DNA of 37,247 bases, taken from NCBI GenBank assembly GCA_013377095.1, contig JACAAY010000048.1, forward strand, positions 1-37,247, given 5' to 3'. The notes beneath the pieces were generated by a model, which had not been told where the DNA came from, did no database searches, and saw only the letters and a list, made by a program, of their open reading frames with translations. This document shows, in pieces, positions 7,442 to 16,371 of this stretch. A program made the position numbers and the translations under genes. Position 1 is the stretch's first letter. Every line of letters begins with the position of its first letter. Source of the DNA: Desulfuromonadales bacterium. GTDB lineage: Bacteria > Desulfobacterota > Desulfuromonadia > Geobacterales > Pseudopelobacteraceae.

Positions 7442-9112
7442 TTATATTCCGGTTATTTCACGATCCTTCGGGTATTCAACCAGGATGCCAAAGCCCAGTT
7501 CCTTCTTCTCACCCGCTTTGAGCGGCATTTTCCAGGCGATTGAACCGTCATTTTTTACCAGGTCAGGTTTCTGGGTAGCTTCTTCCAGCGAAACCTTGAT
7601 TTCCTCATCTCCTGCCAACGGCAGCTGATCCAGCAGAGTAACGGTCAAAGGCTGGTTGTGGAAATTGGCTACACTGACAAGGTAACGATAGCTGACCCGG
7701 TTGCTGCCGAACATGCCGGCCTCCTTGTGTTGTTTCAGCTCTTCGCGTTTAATGGTGACTTGGTCATCCGATCCGAAGAATAGATCAAATTTATCCCCCG
7801 ACGCAATTTTTTTGAGATGTGAGCTGCCGGTAAAGGTGGTGCCGACAAAGGTGCTGACTTTGCCCGGCAGGAGTGGGTATGAAGCACGGTTTGTGATTTC
7901 CGATTTGAGAAATACAGCGGGAGAGAGCTTTGGAACTGTCTGATACTCCATGTTGACCGGAAATTTTTCAATGGCAACGACGCTGGCGTGTTGGCTGTTG
8001 TCGGAAGGGATGTCCAGCGGACGAGATATATGGAAGGCAATCGAAGATTGTTCGTCGCTTGTCCGGGCGATTTCAAACGCCATGGGAGTCTCTTCGGCCA
8101 TGGCCTCCTCGCGCATACTGTTTCCATCGAGCCCGCTGCCAGCTTTCATGGCCATACGCGGAGCCGGAGAGGCGGGTGCCGCTCCGAGCAGTAGCGATCC
8201 CCTTGCCGGTTGAGGTCGGAAAAATGAAATGCGCCAGGGGTTGAGTTCCGGGGGGGCGCCTCCGCCGGCAGGGCGGGCGGTTGAAAGCGTCAGATCCACG
8301 TTGCTCCAGTCCTCACCGGTTTGCTGGCGAACAATCGCCCGGAAGGTCAGCTCCGCGGTCGTGGCATCCGGCGCCAACCGGACATCATAGGCCGGCGTCC
8401 AGCTGGCCTGGGGAATGACCGTGGCAAGTTCGAGCGTCAACTGACCCTCACGGGTTATTTCCACCAGTACCTCGACGCTCTTGGTTTCCTTGCGCTGAGA
8501 TCCCGTGATTTCATCATGTTGCCGGCGCAAGGCATCAATTTTGTCGGCAAGATTTTTTTTCTCGGTTTCCAGGTCGCGGCTCTGTTCCTCGGTTCTGGTC
8601 ACCTGGGCGCCGACAAAACCGGTGGCTTCCAGCAGCTCCGCCGATGTGGGACGCCCGATGGCCAGTTCCTTTGAAATGCGGTCACCCCAGGCAACCCGAA
8701 TTGATTCAATAAATGATTTTTGCGACGCCAGGCCGGCTTTTTTCGCATCCAGTGACCCTGTGCGGCGTTCAAGTTCGCGAATCTGATCATCCAGCTCCTG
8801 GGCCCGTTTTTCTCCGCTCTGTGCCAGGAAGGAGCGTTTGATCTCCAGTCCCGCGATGGTGGCCATGGCAGTGCCCTTGCCCTTGACCTGCACCGAATCG
8901 TCCTGCAGAAGCGTGGGGAGGTTTTCAAAGACGATCAGGTATGTGCCCGGTTTGAGGTTAAGCACGGTCGAACGGGAGGTCAGAGCGCGGTCGGCGTAGA
9001 CGGTGACGGCGGTTATGTGCGCAGTGGGTGCCAGTCGTTTCAGGTCGGAGGAGGCAGAGATCGAGGGTAACAACAGGAAAGCAAAAAATGCTAAACAACG
9101 CAGGTTACTCAT
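7442..9112 (-). CDS. Secreted DUF4139 / mucoidy inhibitor MuiA family protein
   Basis: A 556-aa protein with an N-terminal signal peptide (about 1-22, hydrophobic CLAFFAFLLLPSISA). An N-terminal DUF4140-like beta domain (about 28-110, starting ITAVTVYADRALTSR) is followed by a charged coiled coil (about 110-220, rich in E, K, R and Q) and a long C-terminal DUF4139 domain (about 235-556). A low-complexity Gly/Ala/Pro/Met patch near 330-370 probably is a flexible linker. The family is widespread and periplasmic or extracellular, with no settled function. The ATG at 9112 was chosen because AAGGAG lies 8 bases upstream and a signal peptide follows; longer reading would run through tRNA-Cys. The receiver gene follows on the same strand. 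Confidence 0.82.
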   Translation of the reverse strand: MSNLRCLAFFAFLLLPSISASSDLKRLAPTAHITAVTVYADRALTSRSTVLNLKPGTYLIVFENLPTLLQDDSVQVKGKGTAMATIAGLEIKRSFLAQSGEKRAQELDDQIRELERRTGSLDAKKAGLASQKSFIESIRVAWGDRISKELAIGRPTSAELLEATGFVGAQVTRTEEQSRDLETEKKNLADKIDALRRQHDEITGSQRKETKSVEVLVEITREGQLTLELATVIPQASWTPAYDVRLAPDATTAELTFRAIVRQQTGEDWSNVDLTLSTARPAGGGAPPELNPWRISFFRPQPARGSLLLGAAPASPAPRMAMKAGSGLDGNSMREEAMAEETPMAFEIARTSDEQSSIAFHISRPLDIPSDNSQHASVVAIEKFPVNMEYQTVPKLSPAVFLKSEITNRASYPLLPGKVSTFVGTTFTGSSHLKKIASGDKFDLFFGSDDQVTIKREELKQHKEAGMFGSNRVSYRYLVSVANFHNQPLTVTLLDQLPLAGDEEIKVSLEEATQKPDLVKNDGSIAWKMPLKAGEKKELGFGILVEYPKDREITGI

Positions 9113-9141
9113 GGATATGCTCCTTGGCGAGATGTTTGAAA

Positions 9142-9179
9142 TAAAAAAAGGCACCTGAGAACATGTCTCTGGGTGCCTG
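9142..9179 (-). terminator. Intrinsic terminator of tRNA-Cys
   Basis: On the minus strand AGGCACC pairs with GGTGCCT around an inner GAGA/TCTC stem and is followed by seven T residues. It lies directly downstream of tRNA-Cys and upstream of the DUF4139 gene. Confidence 0.85.
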
Positions 9180-9186
9180 TAATTTT

Positions 9187-9261
<75 letters not shown>

Positions 9262-9385
9262 GTTTGTAATCGGAATGCTGTTTATAATAAATTCTGACAC
9301 GCTCTGTCAATCCCTTTTTGTCTTGAGTGGGCGACTTACCGCAGATAAATGGAAATATATCAGCTTTGTGCAGGTCGCGGCAGGC

Positions 9386-9757
9386 TTATTTGAAGCGGAT
9401 GGCCACACCGGTGGCGCGGTATTCAGTGGACGGAATGACCAGATAGGTGATGCTGCGGCCAGTGACTTCGGGCAGAATAACGGCATCGGCGCCCATTTTG
9501 GCCGCTTCGGTACGGATAGCAGTATACCCCCATTCTCGTATGTCAGGTGACATAAGAGGATCAATAATACCATAAACCTCACGGGTGATCTGGATTCTGC
9601 CGATTTTTGTATGTGGGCGGATCAGTTCATCCTGCGACAGGATCGGTGGGAGTTCCCGCGCGCCGGAGAAGTTCGCGGAGAGTGAAGCGCATCCAGCGAT
9701 GGACAGGGCCAGAAACAGCAGGCAAAAGAGAATGAGTGGGTTTCGATGAACAGTCAC
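9386..9757 (-). CDS. Small outer-envelope lipoprotein, unknown function
   Basis: A 123-aa protein with a type II signal: positive MTVHRNP, hydrophobic LILFCLLFLALS, then the lipobox IAGC, placing the lipidated Cys at residue 22. The mature part is short and mixed alpha/beta, with the motif TAIRTEAAKMGADAVILPEV. That Ala-x-x-x-Gly-Ala-Asp-Ala pattern is frequent in small bacterial lipoproteins of the DUF4156/YbjQ-like type. The start is a GTG with GGGGG 8 bases upstream. The gene lies between tRNA-Cys and the divergent yebC with no operon partner. No specific function can be assigned. Confidence 0.75.
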   Translation of the reverse strand: MTVHRNPLILFCLLFLALSIAGCASLSANFSGARELPPILSQDELIRPHTKIGRIQITREVYGIIDPLMSPDIREWGYTAIRTEAAKMGADAVILPEVTGRSITYLVIPSTEYRATGVAIRFK

Positions 9758-9890
9758 AATAAAAGCCCCCTTGGCGCCACATTTCCTTCTGGACAGCGGA
9801 TGGTCAGCATGCTAATATCTGCCGCTTTTTATGGCAATAAAAAAATCATATATTATATCTTAGCACAGAAATCTCAAGGGAGCGGGAAAG

Positions 9891-10634
9891 ATGTCAGGTC
9901 ATAATAAATGGAGTACGATCAAACACAAAAAAGGCGCTGCTGACGCCAAACGGGGCAAGGTATTCACGAAGATCATCAAGGAAATTTCCGTGGCGGCCAA
10001 GCTTGGTGGAGGAGACCCGGTGGCGAATCCGCGTTTGCGGACCGCGATTGATAAGGCCAAGGCAGAGAACATGCCTAAGGATAATATTGAACGGGCGATC
10101 AAGAAGGGCGCCGGTGGCATGGAGGGCGTAACCTATGAGGAGATCGTCTACGAGGGATATGGCCCTGGCGGCGCGGCCGTGCTGGTTGAGGTGATGACCG
10201 ACAATCGCAACCGCTCCGTATCGGATATTCGCAGCATCTTTACCAAGGCCAACGGTAACATGGGGGAGGCTGGCTGCGTTTCCTGGATGTTCAGCAAGAA
10301 GGGTCTGATTACTTTTGAGAAAGGGATCGATTTTGAGCAACTCTTCGAGGCGGCAATTGAGGCCGGCGCCGAAGATGTGAGCGAGGAAGATGAACAGTTC
10401 GAGGTGACAACCGATCCGGCGAGCTTCATCGAAGTGCGCGAGGCGCTGGTGTTAAAAGGGTTTGCGTTTGCCAACGCGGAAATCACCATGATCCCTCAGA
10501 CCATGGTTGCCCTGGAGGGCAAACAGGCCGAGAGCATGCTCAAGCTGATGGATAAACTGGAGGACAATGATGATGTCCAGAATGTGTATTCCAATTTCGA
10601 CATATCAGCTGATGACATGGAAAAAATGATGTAA
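9891..10634 (+). CDS. yebC: YebC/TACO1 family protein
   Basis: A 247-aa full-length YebC-family protein, starting [23 protein letters not shown], the hallmark N-terminus, with the central [16 protein letters not shown] segment. YebC1-type proteins have been reported to help ribosomes at difficult peptide sequences, and some members act as transcription regulators. The sequence cannot decide between these roles. An AAGGGAG site precedes the ATG. The gene sits upstream of msrA, ruvC and ruvA; the yebC-ruvC neighbourhood is very common in bacteria. A hairpin follows the stop and may attenuate read-through into msrA. Confidence 0.96.
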   Translation: MSGHNKWSTIKHKKGAADAKRGKVFTKIIKEISVAAKLGGGDPVANPRLRTAIDKAKAENMPKDNIERAIKKGAGGMEGVTYEEIVYEGYGPGGAAVLVEVMTDNRNRSVSDIRSIFTKANGNMGEAGCVSWMFSKKGLITFEKGIDFEQLFEAAIEAGAEDVSEEDEQFEVTTDPASFIEVREALVLKGFAFANAEITMIPQTMVALEGKQAESMLKLMDKLEDNDDVQNVYSNFDISADDMEKMM

Positions 10635-10643
10635 GGGAAACCG

Positions 10644-10667
10644 AAAGGGAGCTTGAGAGCTCCCTTT
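10644..10667 (+). terminator. Stem-loop between yebC and msrA, probable weak terminator or attenuator
   Basis: AAGGGAGCT and AGCTCCCTT form a perfect stem with a TGAG loop. Only a short T run follows (CTTGT), so termination may be partial. The msrA ribosome-binding site GGAGG begins about ten bases later. Confidence 0.55.
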
Positions 10668-10686
10668 CTTGTACTGGAGGCATGCC

Positions 10687-11154
10687 ATGGACAAAGCTAC
10701 CTTTGCAGCTGGTTGTTTCTGGGGTGTTGAGGATGTGTTCCGCGCAGTTCCGGGAGTGCTCGCCACGCGGGTGGGATACTGTGGCGGGATGACCGATAAC
10801 CCGACCTACCATGAAGTCTGCTCGGGGGAGACCGGTCATGCCGAGGCGGTCGAGGTCAGTTTTGATCCGTCCCAGGTGTCCTATGAACAGCTCCTGGAAA
10901 TCTTCTGGCAGAGCCATGATCCGACCCAGTTGAACCGTCAGGGGCCTGACCGCGGAACCCAGTACCGCTCAGCCATTTTTTATCACAGCCCAGCCCAGAG
11001 GCTGGCGGCAGAGGAATCGCTGGTATTCCTCGAGCGGTCCGGACAGATGTGCAGTCGCATCGTGACGGAAATTGTGCCGGCGTCAACGTTCTGGCAGGCG
11101 GAAGAGTATCATCAGCAGTACCATCTCAAGCAGGGCGGAAGCTGCCGGTATTAA
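10687..11154 (+). CDS. msrA: Peptide-methionine (S)-S-oxide reductase MsrA
   Basis: A 155-aa protein with the MsrA catalytic motif GCFWG (nucleophile Cys10), the GYCGG motif, and the EVSFDP...LLEIFW...[19 protein letters not shown] block that shapes the methionine sulfoxide pocket. The C-terminal ...[10 protein letters not shown] region also matches. It reduces the S-epimer of methionine sulfoxide in oxidised proteins with thioredoxin as donor. A C-terminal Cys (GGSCRY) probably serves as a resolving cysteine. The start ATG at 10687 has GGAGG six bases upstream; a longer in-frame start is less likely. No signal peptide, so cytoplasmic. ruvC follows after six bases. Confidence 0.95.
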   Translation: MDKATFAAGCFWGVEDVFRAVPGVLATRVGYCGGMTDNPTYHEVCSGETGHAEAVEVSFDPSQVSYEQLLEIFWQSHDPTQLNRQGPDRGTQYRSAIFYHSPAQRLAAEESLVFLERSGQMCSRIVTEIVPASTFWQAEEYHQQYHLKQGGSCRY

Positions 11155-11160
11155 ATAATA

Positions 11161-11694
11161 ATGAGAGTTCTCGGAATCGATCCTGGTTCGCGTATTACGG
11201 GTTACGGCATTGTGGAACAGGTGGGGAGCCGCCTTGTCCATGTGGATAACGGAGCCATATTCACCGACAGTGCTCAGGATTTCCCCGGCAGGTTGAAGGC
11301 GATATTTGACGGGTTGAGTGCCGTTATCGACGAGTATGTGCCGGATGAAGTTGCGGTTGAAAGTGTTTTTATTTCAAATAATGCCCAAAGCGCTCTGAAA
11401 TTGGGGCAGGCGCGTGGTGCAGCCATTGTGGCTGCTGTTCATGCCGGGCTTCCCGTGGCGGAATACTCTGCCTTGCAGGTGAAACAGGCTGTCGTGGGGC
11501 GTGGAAAGGCGCAAAAAGAACAGGTGCAGAAGATGCTTACGGCGCTGCTGGGGTTGCCCGAGGTAGCCCAGGCTGATGCTTCCGATGCCCTGGCGGTGGC
11601 GGTCTGCCATATTCATTCCCATGGACTTGCACGCCAGTCCGGTCTCGTAACCTCCCGGCGACGGGTAACTTCCTGGAGGAACTATAAACCTTGA
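11161..11694 (+). CDS. ruvC: Holliday junction resolvase RuvC
   Basis: A 177-aa full-length crossover junction endonuclease with an RNase H fold. The catalytic acidic residues are visible: Asp7 in [13 protein letters not shown], Glu in AVESVF near residue 68, and the pair in [12 protein letters not shown] near 140-143. It cuts Holliday junctions symmetrically, working with the RuvAB branch-migration motor. The start follows the msrA stop by six bases with no clear ribosome-binding site, so translation is probably coupled. Its stop overlaps the TTG start of ruvA. Confidence 0.96.
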   Translation: MRVLGIDPGSRITGYGIVEQVGSRLVHVDNGAIFTDSAQDFPGRLKAIFDGLSAVIDEYVPDEVAVESVFISNNAQSALKLGQARGAAIVAAVHAGLPVAEYSALQVKQAVVGRGKAQKEQVQKMLTALLGLPEVAQADASDALAVAVCHIHSHGLARQSGLVTSRRRVTSWRNYKP

Positions 11695-12287
11695 TAGCAC
11701 TACTGACGGGCCAGATCGCTCACAAGTCGCCTGACCATATCATTCTCGACGTGAATGGAGTCGGTTATCGGGTTCAGATCCCGTTTTCCACCTATTATGA
11801 ACTTCCCGAAGAGGGAACGGTCAGCCTGCATATACACACCAGTGTGCGCGAAGATGCCATCCAGCTGTATGGTTTTCGCACCCGTCTGGAAAAATCATTT
11901 TTTCAACTGCTGATTGCCGTCTCCGGTATCGGTCCCCGCCTGGCGCGGGATATCCTTTCCAATATTCAGCCCGCTCAATTGGCTCAGGCGCTCCGTCAGG
12001 GTGATGTGCGCATGCTGTCGACCATACCCGGGATCGGCAAAAAAACGGCCGAACGTTTGATCTTGGAACTGAAGGAAAAGGTTGGAAAGCTGGACCTTTC
12101 ATCGGTGGCCGTACCTGAACCGCGGAATATGCGTGATGATGAAATTCTTGATGATGTGGTTTCAGCCCTGCTGAATCTGGGGTACAAGGAACCGCAGGTG
12201 CGCAAGGCGCTTGTCGGGCTGAACCCTCCGCCGGATGCATCGCTGGAGGAATTGCTCAAACAGGCGCTGAAGTTATTGATGAAGTAG
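11691..12287 (+). CDS. ruvA: Holliday junction branch-migration subunit RuvA
   Basis: A 198-aa full-length RuvA: an N-terminal OB fold ([23 protein letters not shown]), tandem helix-hairpin-helix motifs ([13 protein letters not shown] and [17 protein letters not shown]), and a C-terminal RuvB-interacting domain at about 150-198. RuvA tetramers hold the junction open for RuvB. The start is a TTG at 11691 that overlaps the ruvC stop (TTGA) and has GGAGGA ten bases upstream; the resulting N-terminus fits the family. ruvB is usually next but is not here: a convergent unrelated gene follows after 23 bases. Confidence 0.96.
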   Translation: MIALLTGQIAHKSPDHIILDVNGVGYRVQIPFSTYYELPEEGTVSLHIHTSVREDAIQLYGFRTRLEKSFFQLLIAVSGIGPRLARDILSNIQPAQLAQALRQGDVRMLSTIPGIGKKTAERLILELKEKVGKLDLSSVAVPEPRNMRDDEILDDVVSALLNLGYKEPQVRKALVGLNPPPDASLEELLKQALKLLMK

Positions 12288-12310
12288 AATCGTGTGTTGG
12301 TGCTTGGCCT

Positions 12311-13219
12311 TCAGGTGATATCCAGCTCAAAGGCACCCATACCGGAGGATGCGTTTTTTCCGGTGTGGAAATAGCTTCCCAGCATGAGAAAAGGGAGCAA
12401 TCCGCCGAAATCACCGGAGAAACATCCGGATCCGCTTATCCCGGCTGTTTTCCGTCTTCCGCCAGTGGCTGCCGTAAAAAAATCCCCCCTGCAGATAACG
12501 GTACGTGTCAAGTTGGATAGCTCTTTGAAGTCGCAGTCAAATTCATATCCGCAGTAGTAGTATGCCAGTGATGTGACCCGCCGCATGATCGAACAGGCAA
12601 AAGTGCTGAAGTCGAAACGATAGAGCTGACGGCCACGGGCAACAAGCCTAAGAGGAGACACCAGCCTGATCCTCAGGTTTGTGCACTCCCAGGGGCAGCT
12701 GATCAGAATGTTTTCTGCCGACATGATCACCAGGTTTTCGGACGGTGAAAGGCTGGCGGGATTTGCCAGCGGGTACAGTGCTCCCTGATAGTCACGCGAT
12801 GCCGTGAGGAGCAGGCTGTTGCACAACGAGCCGTGCTCCGCTGCGAGAAGGACGTTGAAACCGCTCAACAGCATGTCAAGGCAGCAGATGGCGCGACCAA
12901 CAATGACCAATCCACACTCCAGAACTCCTTCCCGATCATCCAGAATGTCCGGCATCGGAATTGAAAAGATGAAGGGCAGCGGCGGCTTTTGGTGGCGGCG
13001 GAGCGCATCCGGATCATGACTCAGTTGCTGGCCAAAAATGAACTGCCAGTCACAGGACGCTCGCGAAGAGCATTGTGCGCACTGTCGTGTGGGGAAACGA
13101 CATGCCATTGTTCTGCATGTCTCGGCGAATTCTTCGCCAGCGAACAGCAGCCGTTGGCTGAGGGCGGCCTTGCTGGATGTCCGGATCTCCAATGTCAAGT
13201 CTATGAGGTTTAATTCCAT
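12311..13219 (-). CDS. Orphan Cas6-like RAMP-domain protein
   Basis: A 302-aa protein. The C-terminal third resembles the Cas6 endoribonuclease domain family PF10040: SGSGCFSGDFGGLLPFLMLGSYFHTGK followed by a Gly-rich GMGAFELD end, which corresponds to the G-rich loop and last strand of RAMP ferredoxin-like folds. The N-terminal half has a cysteine cluster (residues about 40-58, C-x7-C-x2-C-x5-C) followed by PLPFIFSIPMP and ECGLVIVGRA, as in the LFE...PRPF and G..L.LFG segments of such proteins. Cas6 processes pre-crRNA, but no CRISPR repeat or other cas gene occurs in this window, so its role is unclear. It is convergent to ruvA. Residue-level catalytic assignment is not possible here, and distant similarity to other RAMPs is an alternative. 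Confidence 0.62.
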   Translation of the reverse strand: MELNLIDLTLEIRTSSKAALSQRLLFAGEEFAETCRTMACRFPTRQCAQCSSRASCDWQFIFGQQLSHDPDALRRHQKPPLPFIFSIPMPDILDDREGVLECGLVIVGRAICCLDMLLSGFNVLLAAEHGSLCNSLLLTASRDYQGALYPLANPASLSPSENLVIMSAENILISCPWECTNLRIRLVSPLRLVARGRQLYRFDFSTFACSIMRRVTSLAYYYCGYEFDCDFKELSNLTRTVICRGDFFTAATGGRRKTAGISGSGCFSGDFGGLLPFLMLGSYFHTGKNASSGMGAFELDIT

Positions 13220-13297
13220 GATTGTACAACCTGTTATGGTGCTGTCCGGTGAACAGAAAAATACCCTTCAAAGCCCAGGGGCTGGAACCATTTTTTC

Positions 13298-13335
13298 TTG
13301 ACATTAAAAACAGAAAAGGTAATTTGGTAATACAA
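13298..13335 (+). promoter_or_regulatory. Sigma-70 promoter with overlapping GntR-type operator
   Basis: A TTGACA box (13298-13303) is spaced 16 bases from TAATTT (13320-13325). The near-palindrome TTGGTAATACAA (13324-13335) overlaps the -10 and start region and resembles PdhR/FadR-type GntR half-sites. Autorepression of the downstream regulator is inferred. Confidence 0.45.
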
Positions 13336-13458
13336 GTTGCATTGGTTAGGCCGTGTTTGCAATCCGATTTCAAGGCTGGTTGTAACAAAGCCGCTTGGGT
13401 GACACGGTTTGACATTTAATTACAACATAGAAAGGTCTGGAGTAGAAATACCCCGCAC

Positions 13459-14205
13459 GTGAAAACCATGAAATTTCAGCCCATAAAGCCAAAGAAGGTC
13501 TCTCTTCAGATTGCCGACCAGATCCGAACTTCAATCCTTGCCGGTGATTTTGTTCCTGGCGATAAACTCCCCCCTGAGCGTGAACTGGCGGAAATGTTTG
13601 GTGTTTCCCGGCCGTCGGTGCGTGAGGCTCTCAATATCCTATCAGCAGCCGGCATGGTTATGTCATACCATGGCGGCGGAACGGTCGTCCAGTCGCTGGT
13701 GGATTCGGCCGTGGGCAACTTCCTCTCCGAGTTGATCCGAGTTCAGCAGGAGCGGGCGCTGGATGTTATCGAAGTTCGCAAGGGGATGGAATCCTGGACG
13801 GTGTACTATGCCGCTCTTCGCGCTCTGCCGGAAGATATCCAGCGTCTGGAAGAGATTGTGCTGGGCATGGAGCGCAATCTTCAGACGGAAAAACCGTCAG
13901 AGGATCTTGATGCAAATTTCCATGTTGTCATTGCTCGCGCTACCCACAACATCGTCTGGCTTCATCTGATGCAGAGTCTCTTTGACGCCATGAAGGAGTT
14001 TCAGCAGAGTGTGTGGCGCGCTGTCTATCTCACCCGCGAAGATCGTCACCTGCTCTATACACACCATAACCGGATCTTTGAAGCGATCCGTCACAGGGAC
14101 GCGGAAACTGCCCGTGATGCCATGCTTGAACACCTCACCTTTGCGGAGCAACGCAGCACCGCCTATGTTGCCCGGGCTGCGGCGGAGTCCGCGACAAGAG
14201 AGTAG
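13459..14205 (+). CDS. FadR/PdhR-subfamily GntR transcriptional regulator
   Basis: A 248-aa regulator with an N-terminal winged helix (about 10-75: ADQIRTSILAGDFVPGDKLPPERELAEMFGVSRPSVREAL, the GntR signature) and a C-terminal all-helical FCD effector domain (about 90-230). The likely metal-binding ligands of FCD domains are visible in DANFH and the later THHNRIFEAI. The family usually senses carboxylates such as pyruvate, lactate or fatty-acid derivatives; the ligand cannot be read from sequence. The GTG at 13459 is used here, with an ATG three codons later equally possible; neither is well placed to the GGAG upstream. It is convergent with the ketopantoate reductase gene. The 240-base upstream region contains a promoter and candidate operator. 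Confidence 0.9.
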   Translation: MKTMKFQPIKPKKVSLQIADQIRTSILAGDFVPGDKLPPERELAEMFGVSRPSVREALNILSAAGMVMSYHGGGTVVQSLVDSAVGNFLSELIRVQQERALDVIEVRKGMESWTVYYAALRALPEDIQRLEEIVLGMERNLQTEKPSEDLDANFHVVIARATHNIVWLHLMQSLFDAMKEFQQSVWRAVYLTREDRHLLYTHHNRIFEAIRHRDAETARDAMLEHLTFAEQRSTAYVARAAAESATRE

Positions 14206-14229
14206 CGGCTGAGCGCTGGTAAAATCATT

Positions 14230-15153
14230 TTACGCAAGGCGCTGCCTCCGAACTTCATAGGTTTTGAGGTGGATATGGGCGATCCGGAGCAGGGAGAACT
14301 GACTTGGATTTTCCGGAGAGCGACGCAGCAGATCTCCGATAATGTGGTCAACTTCGATCGGACCACCCCGCTCTATGTCGCGCAGCATGGATGCGGTTAA
14401 TGATGATTCTTCTGATTTGAGCATGCCACGTATGCGGTCAATAAACTTTTGCCTGGGCGCGTATCCGGAATTTTCCGCAATAGAGCAACACTCCGCGAAG
14501 AGATCGAGGGAAATTCCCGAGCCGTCTGCCTTGGCAATATCGCCCAGTGAAGCGCGCATGAGACAGGTCATACCGGCGAGGGTGGCCAGAAAAACCCATT
14601 TTTCCCACATGTCGAGCAGGATGGTATCGCCTGCCCGCGACCCGAATGTGGCAGGTGCCATCAAAGCTGCAATTGCATCAACTCGAGGTGATCGAGCGCA
14701 GGTGCGTTCACCGAAAACGATCAAATGGGAATCGCTCAGGTGGAGAATCGCTCCATTGGTATCAAGGGTTGCGACAATCTGGCACAGCCCCCCGAGGACT
14801 CTGTCGGAACCGAAGCGATCGTCGAGCTGCTCAAGGTGGCGCATGCCGTTTAAAACAGGCAGGATGATGGTTTGGGGCCCCACGGCCGGGGCGAATGAGT
14901 CGATAGCCGATTCCAGATCATAGGCTTTGCAGCTGAGCAGTACGATGTCGTAAAACGTGTCGAGCTTCTCGGCACTGATGGTTTTGGGGCGCAACACGGC
15001 ATCACCGAAGCAGCTTTTTATGACCAGCCCGGTCTCGGCTAGCTGCGCCGCGCGTCGTTCCCTCACCAGAAAGGTGACATCACAGCCCGCCTCCGCCAGC
15101 CTCCCCCCAAAGTATCCTCCAACAGCTCCTGCTCCAACCACGAGAATCCGCAT
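14230..15153 (-). CDS. Ketopantoate reductase (ApbA/PanE) family protein
   Basis: A 307-aa NADP-dependent reductase family member. The N-terminal Rossmann motif GAGAVGGYFGGRLAEAG is followed by the family segment LLSCKAYDL with the catalytic-type Lys, then the helical C-terminal domain with SSLTASMLRDIERGGPIEVDHIIG, matching the conserved block S-S-x-x-x-D-x-x-x-x-x-x-E-I-D/E of PanE. PanE reduces 2-dehydropantoate to pantoate for coenzyme A synthesis. Many genomes have several paralogues with other substrates, so the assignment is to family only. The ATG at 15153 has AAGGAGG five bases upstream. It is downstream of the atp operon terminator and convergent with the GntR regulator gene. Confidence 0.85.
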   Translation of the reverse strand: MRILVVGAGAVGGYFGGRLAEAGCDVTFLVRERRAAQLAETGLVIKSCFGDAVLRPKTISAEKLDTFYDIVLLSCKAYDLESAIDSFAPAVGPQTIILPVLNGMRHLEQLDDRFGSDRVLGGLCQIVATLDTNGAILHLSDSHLIVFGERTCARSPRVDAIAALMAPATFGSRAGDTILLDMWEKWVFLATLAGMTCLMRASLGDIAKADGSGISLDLFAECCSIAENSGYAPRQKFIDRIRGMLKSEESSLTASMLRDIERGGPIEVDHIIGDLLRRSPENPSQFSLLRIAHIHLKTYEVRRQRLA

Positions 15154-15263
15154 TTTAGCCTCCTTGATGAGTGGTATAATCACAATCCGGTACAAGCACA
15201 GCTTGCCTCTGATTTCTACGGATCAGTAGAAGAAACTACAGAAGTATCTGTCCTTCGTCTGGA

Positions 15264-15308
15264 ACTCCACAAAAAAAGCATCCCGGCAGGATGCTTTTTT
15301 TGTGGAGT
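15264..15308 (-). terminator. Strong bidirectional terminator after atpE
   Basis: A perfect 20-bp inverted repeat (15264-15283 with 15289-15308, loop CGGCA). The core GCATCC/GGATGC stem is flanked by seven A and seven T residues, so it can terminate in both directions. It ends the minus-strand atpZ-I-B-E transcript before the panE-like gene. Confidence 0.92.
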
Positions 15309-15326
15309 GGATAGCTGAATGTAATA

Positions 15327-15602
15327 CTACTTGGCAACTGTTTGAGCCAGTTTCAGGGCGATGTCCTTGTAGGGATTGGCAAACAGAATGATCAGGCAGA
15401 CTACCAGGGCATAGATGGCCAGGGACTCGATCATGGCCAGACCGATCATCATGGTGGTCATGATCTTTCCGGAAGCGCCCGGGTTACGTGAAACACCCTC
15501 CACAGCGCTTTTGACCGCCAACCCCTGTCCAATTGCGGTGCCCAGCGTTCCGATCGCCATGCCAATTGCCGCCCCGAATACGCACATCGTAAAAAAATCC
15601 AT
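15327..15602 (-). CDS. atpE: F0F1 ATP synthase subunit c
   Basis: A 91-aa hairpin of two membrane helices (about 5-30 and 47-73) joined by the polar loop RNPGASGK. The ion-carrying carboxylate is Glu59 in helix 2 (LAMIESLAIY). Residues Q26, E59, S60 and Y64 line up with Q32, E65, S66 and Y70 of the Ilyobacter tartaricus sodium-binding site, while the Thr of that site is Leu61 and the Pro is Thr22. The signature is therefore intermediate, and proton or sodium coupling cannot be decided. It is the last gene of the atpZ-I-B-E operon, followed by a strong terminator. Confidence 0.97.
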   Translation of the reverse strand: MDFFTMCVFGAAIGMAIGTLGTAIGQGLAVKSAVEGVSRNPGASGKIMTTMMIGLAMIESLAIYALVVCLIILFANPYKDIALKLAQTVAK

Positions 15603-15678
15603 ATTAATCCCCCTCAGCGTGTGAAGTATCCTAAAAAGTATAGGATGTTAAACGAAAAGAATGGGATCCACTCTTTTG

Positions 15679-16368
15679 CTAGTGTGCTTCTTCAAGCGAA
15701 CCCTGGATATAGATCATTGTCAGTAGCATAAAGACAAAGGCCTGTATGAAGGAAACCAGTACACCCATCAGCATCATCGGCAAGGGAACCAGGAAAGGGG
15801 CCAGTCCGAAGAATATCATCAGCACCAGTTCATGGCCGTTCATGTTGCCGAACAGACGGAGGGTCAGGGAGAGCGGACGGCTCAGGTGGCCGATGATTTC
15901 GATGAAAAATATAATCGGCGCCAGCCAGATGATCGGACCGCAGAAATGCCTGATGTAGCCAAGGCCGTGATGCTTGATTCCCACCACATGGGTTGAGATA
16001 AAAACAACGATTGCGCAGGCAGCGGTGGTATTGATGTTGGCCGTGGGTGGAAAGAAGCCGGGGATCAGTCCGATCAGGTTCGAGAGCAGCACAAAGAGCG
16101 CCAGGGTTGCAATCAGCGGAAAGTAGGGCCGCCCCTGCTCACCCATGGTTTCGACGATCATATTCTCTATGCCGCCGATGACAACTTCCATGAAATTCTG
16201 TAACCCGGCTGGGATGGTTTTGAGTGCCCTGGTGGTCAGGAGTGAAAGCAGCAGTAAAAGCACCATGATCAACCATGTGTTGGTGACGGCATCAACACTG
16301 GCGTCGGATAGGTGCAGAGGCTCAAGCAGTTTGCGCAGAAACTCGAGAAAAAGTAACGGGTGGACCAT
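15679..16368 (-). CDS. atpB: F0F1 ATP synthase subunit a
   Basis: A 229-aa integral membrane protein with five to six hydrophobic helices. The essential stator arginine lies in [16 protein letters not shown], followed by the usual C-terminal helix ending [12 protein letters not shown]. It forms the half-channels at the c-ring interface. The ATG is four bases downstream of the atpI stop, and atpE follows after 76 bases. Confidence 0.97.
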   Translation of the reverse strand: MVHPLLFLEFLRKLLEPLHLSDASVDAVTNTWLIMVLLLLLSLLTTRALKTIPAGLQNFMEVVIGGIENMIVETMGEQGRPYFPLIATLALFVLLSNLIGLIPGFFPPTANINTTAACAIVVFISTHVVGIKHHGLGYIRHFCGPIIWLAPIIFFIEIIGHLSRPLSLTLRLFGNMNGHELVLMIFFGLAPFLVPLPMMLMGVLVSFIQAFVFMLLTMIYIQGSLEEAH

Positions 16369-16371
16369 GGT

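Noticed and set aside
14342..14923. Plus-strand reading frame opposite the PanE-like gene
   Set aside because: The opposite strand encodes a clear PanE family protein; this frame is Ser/Arg-rich shadow sequence.
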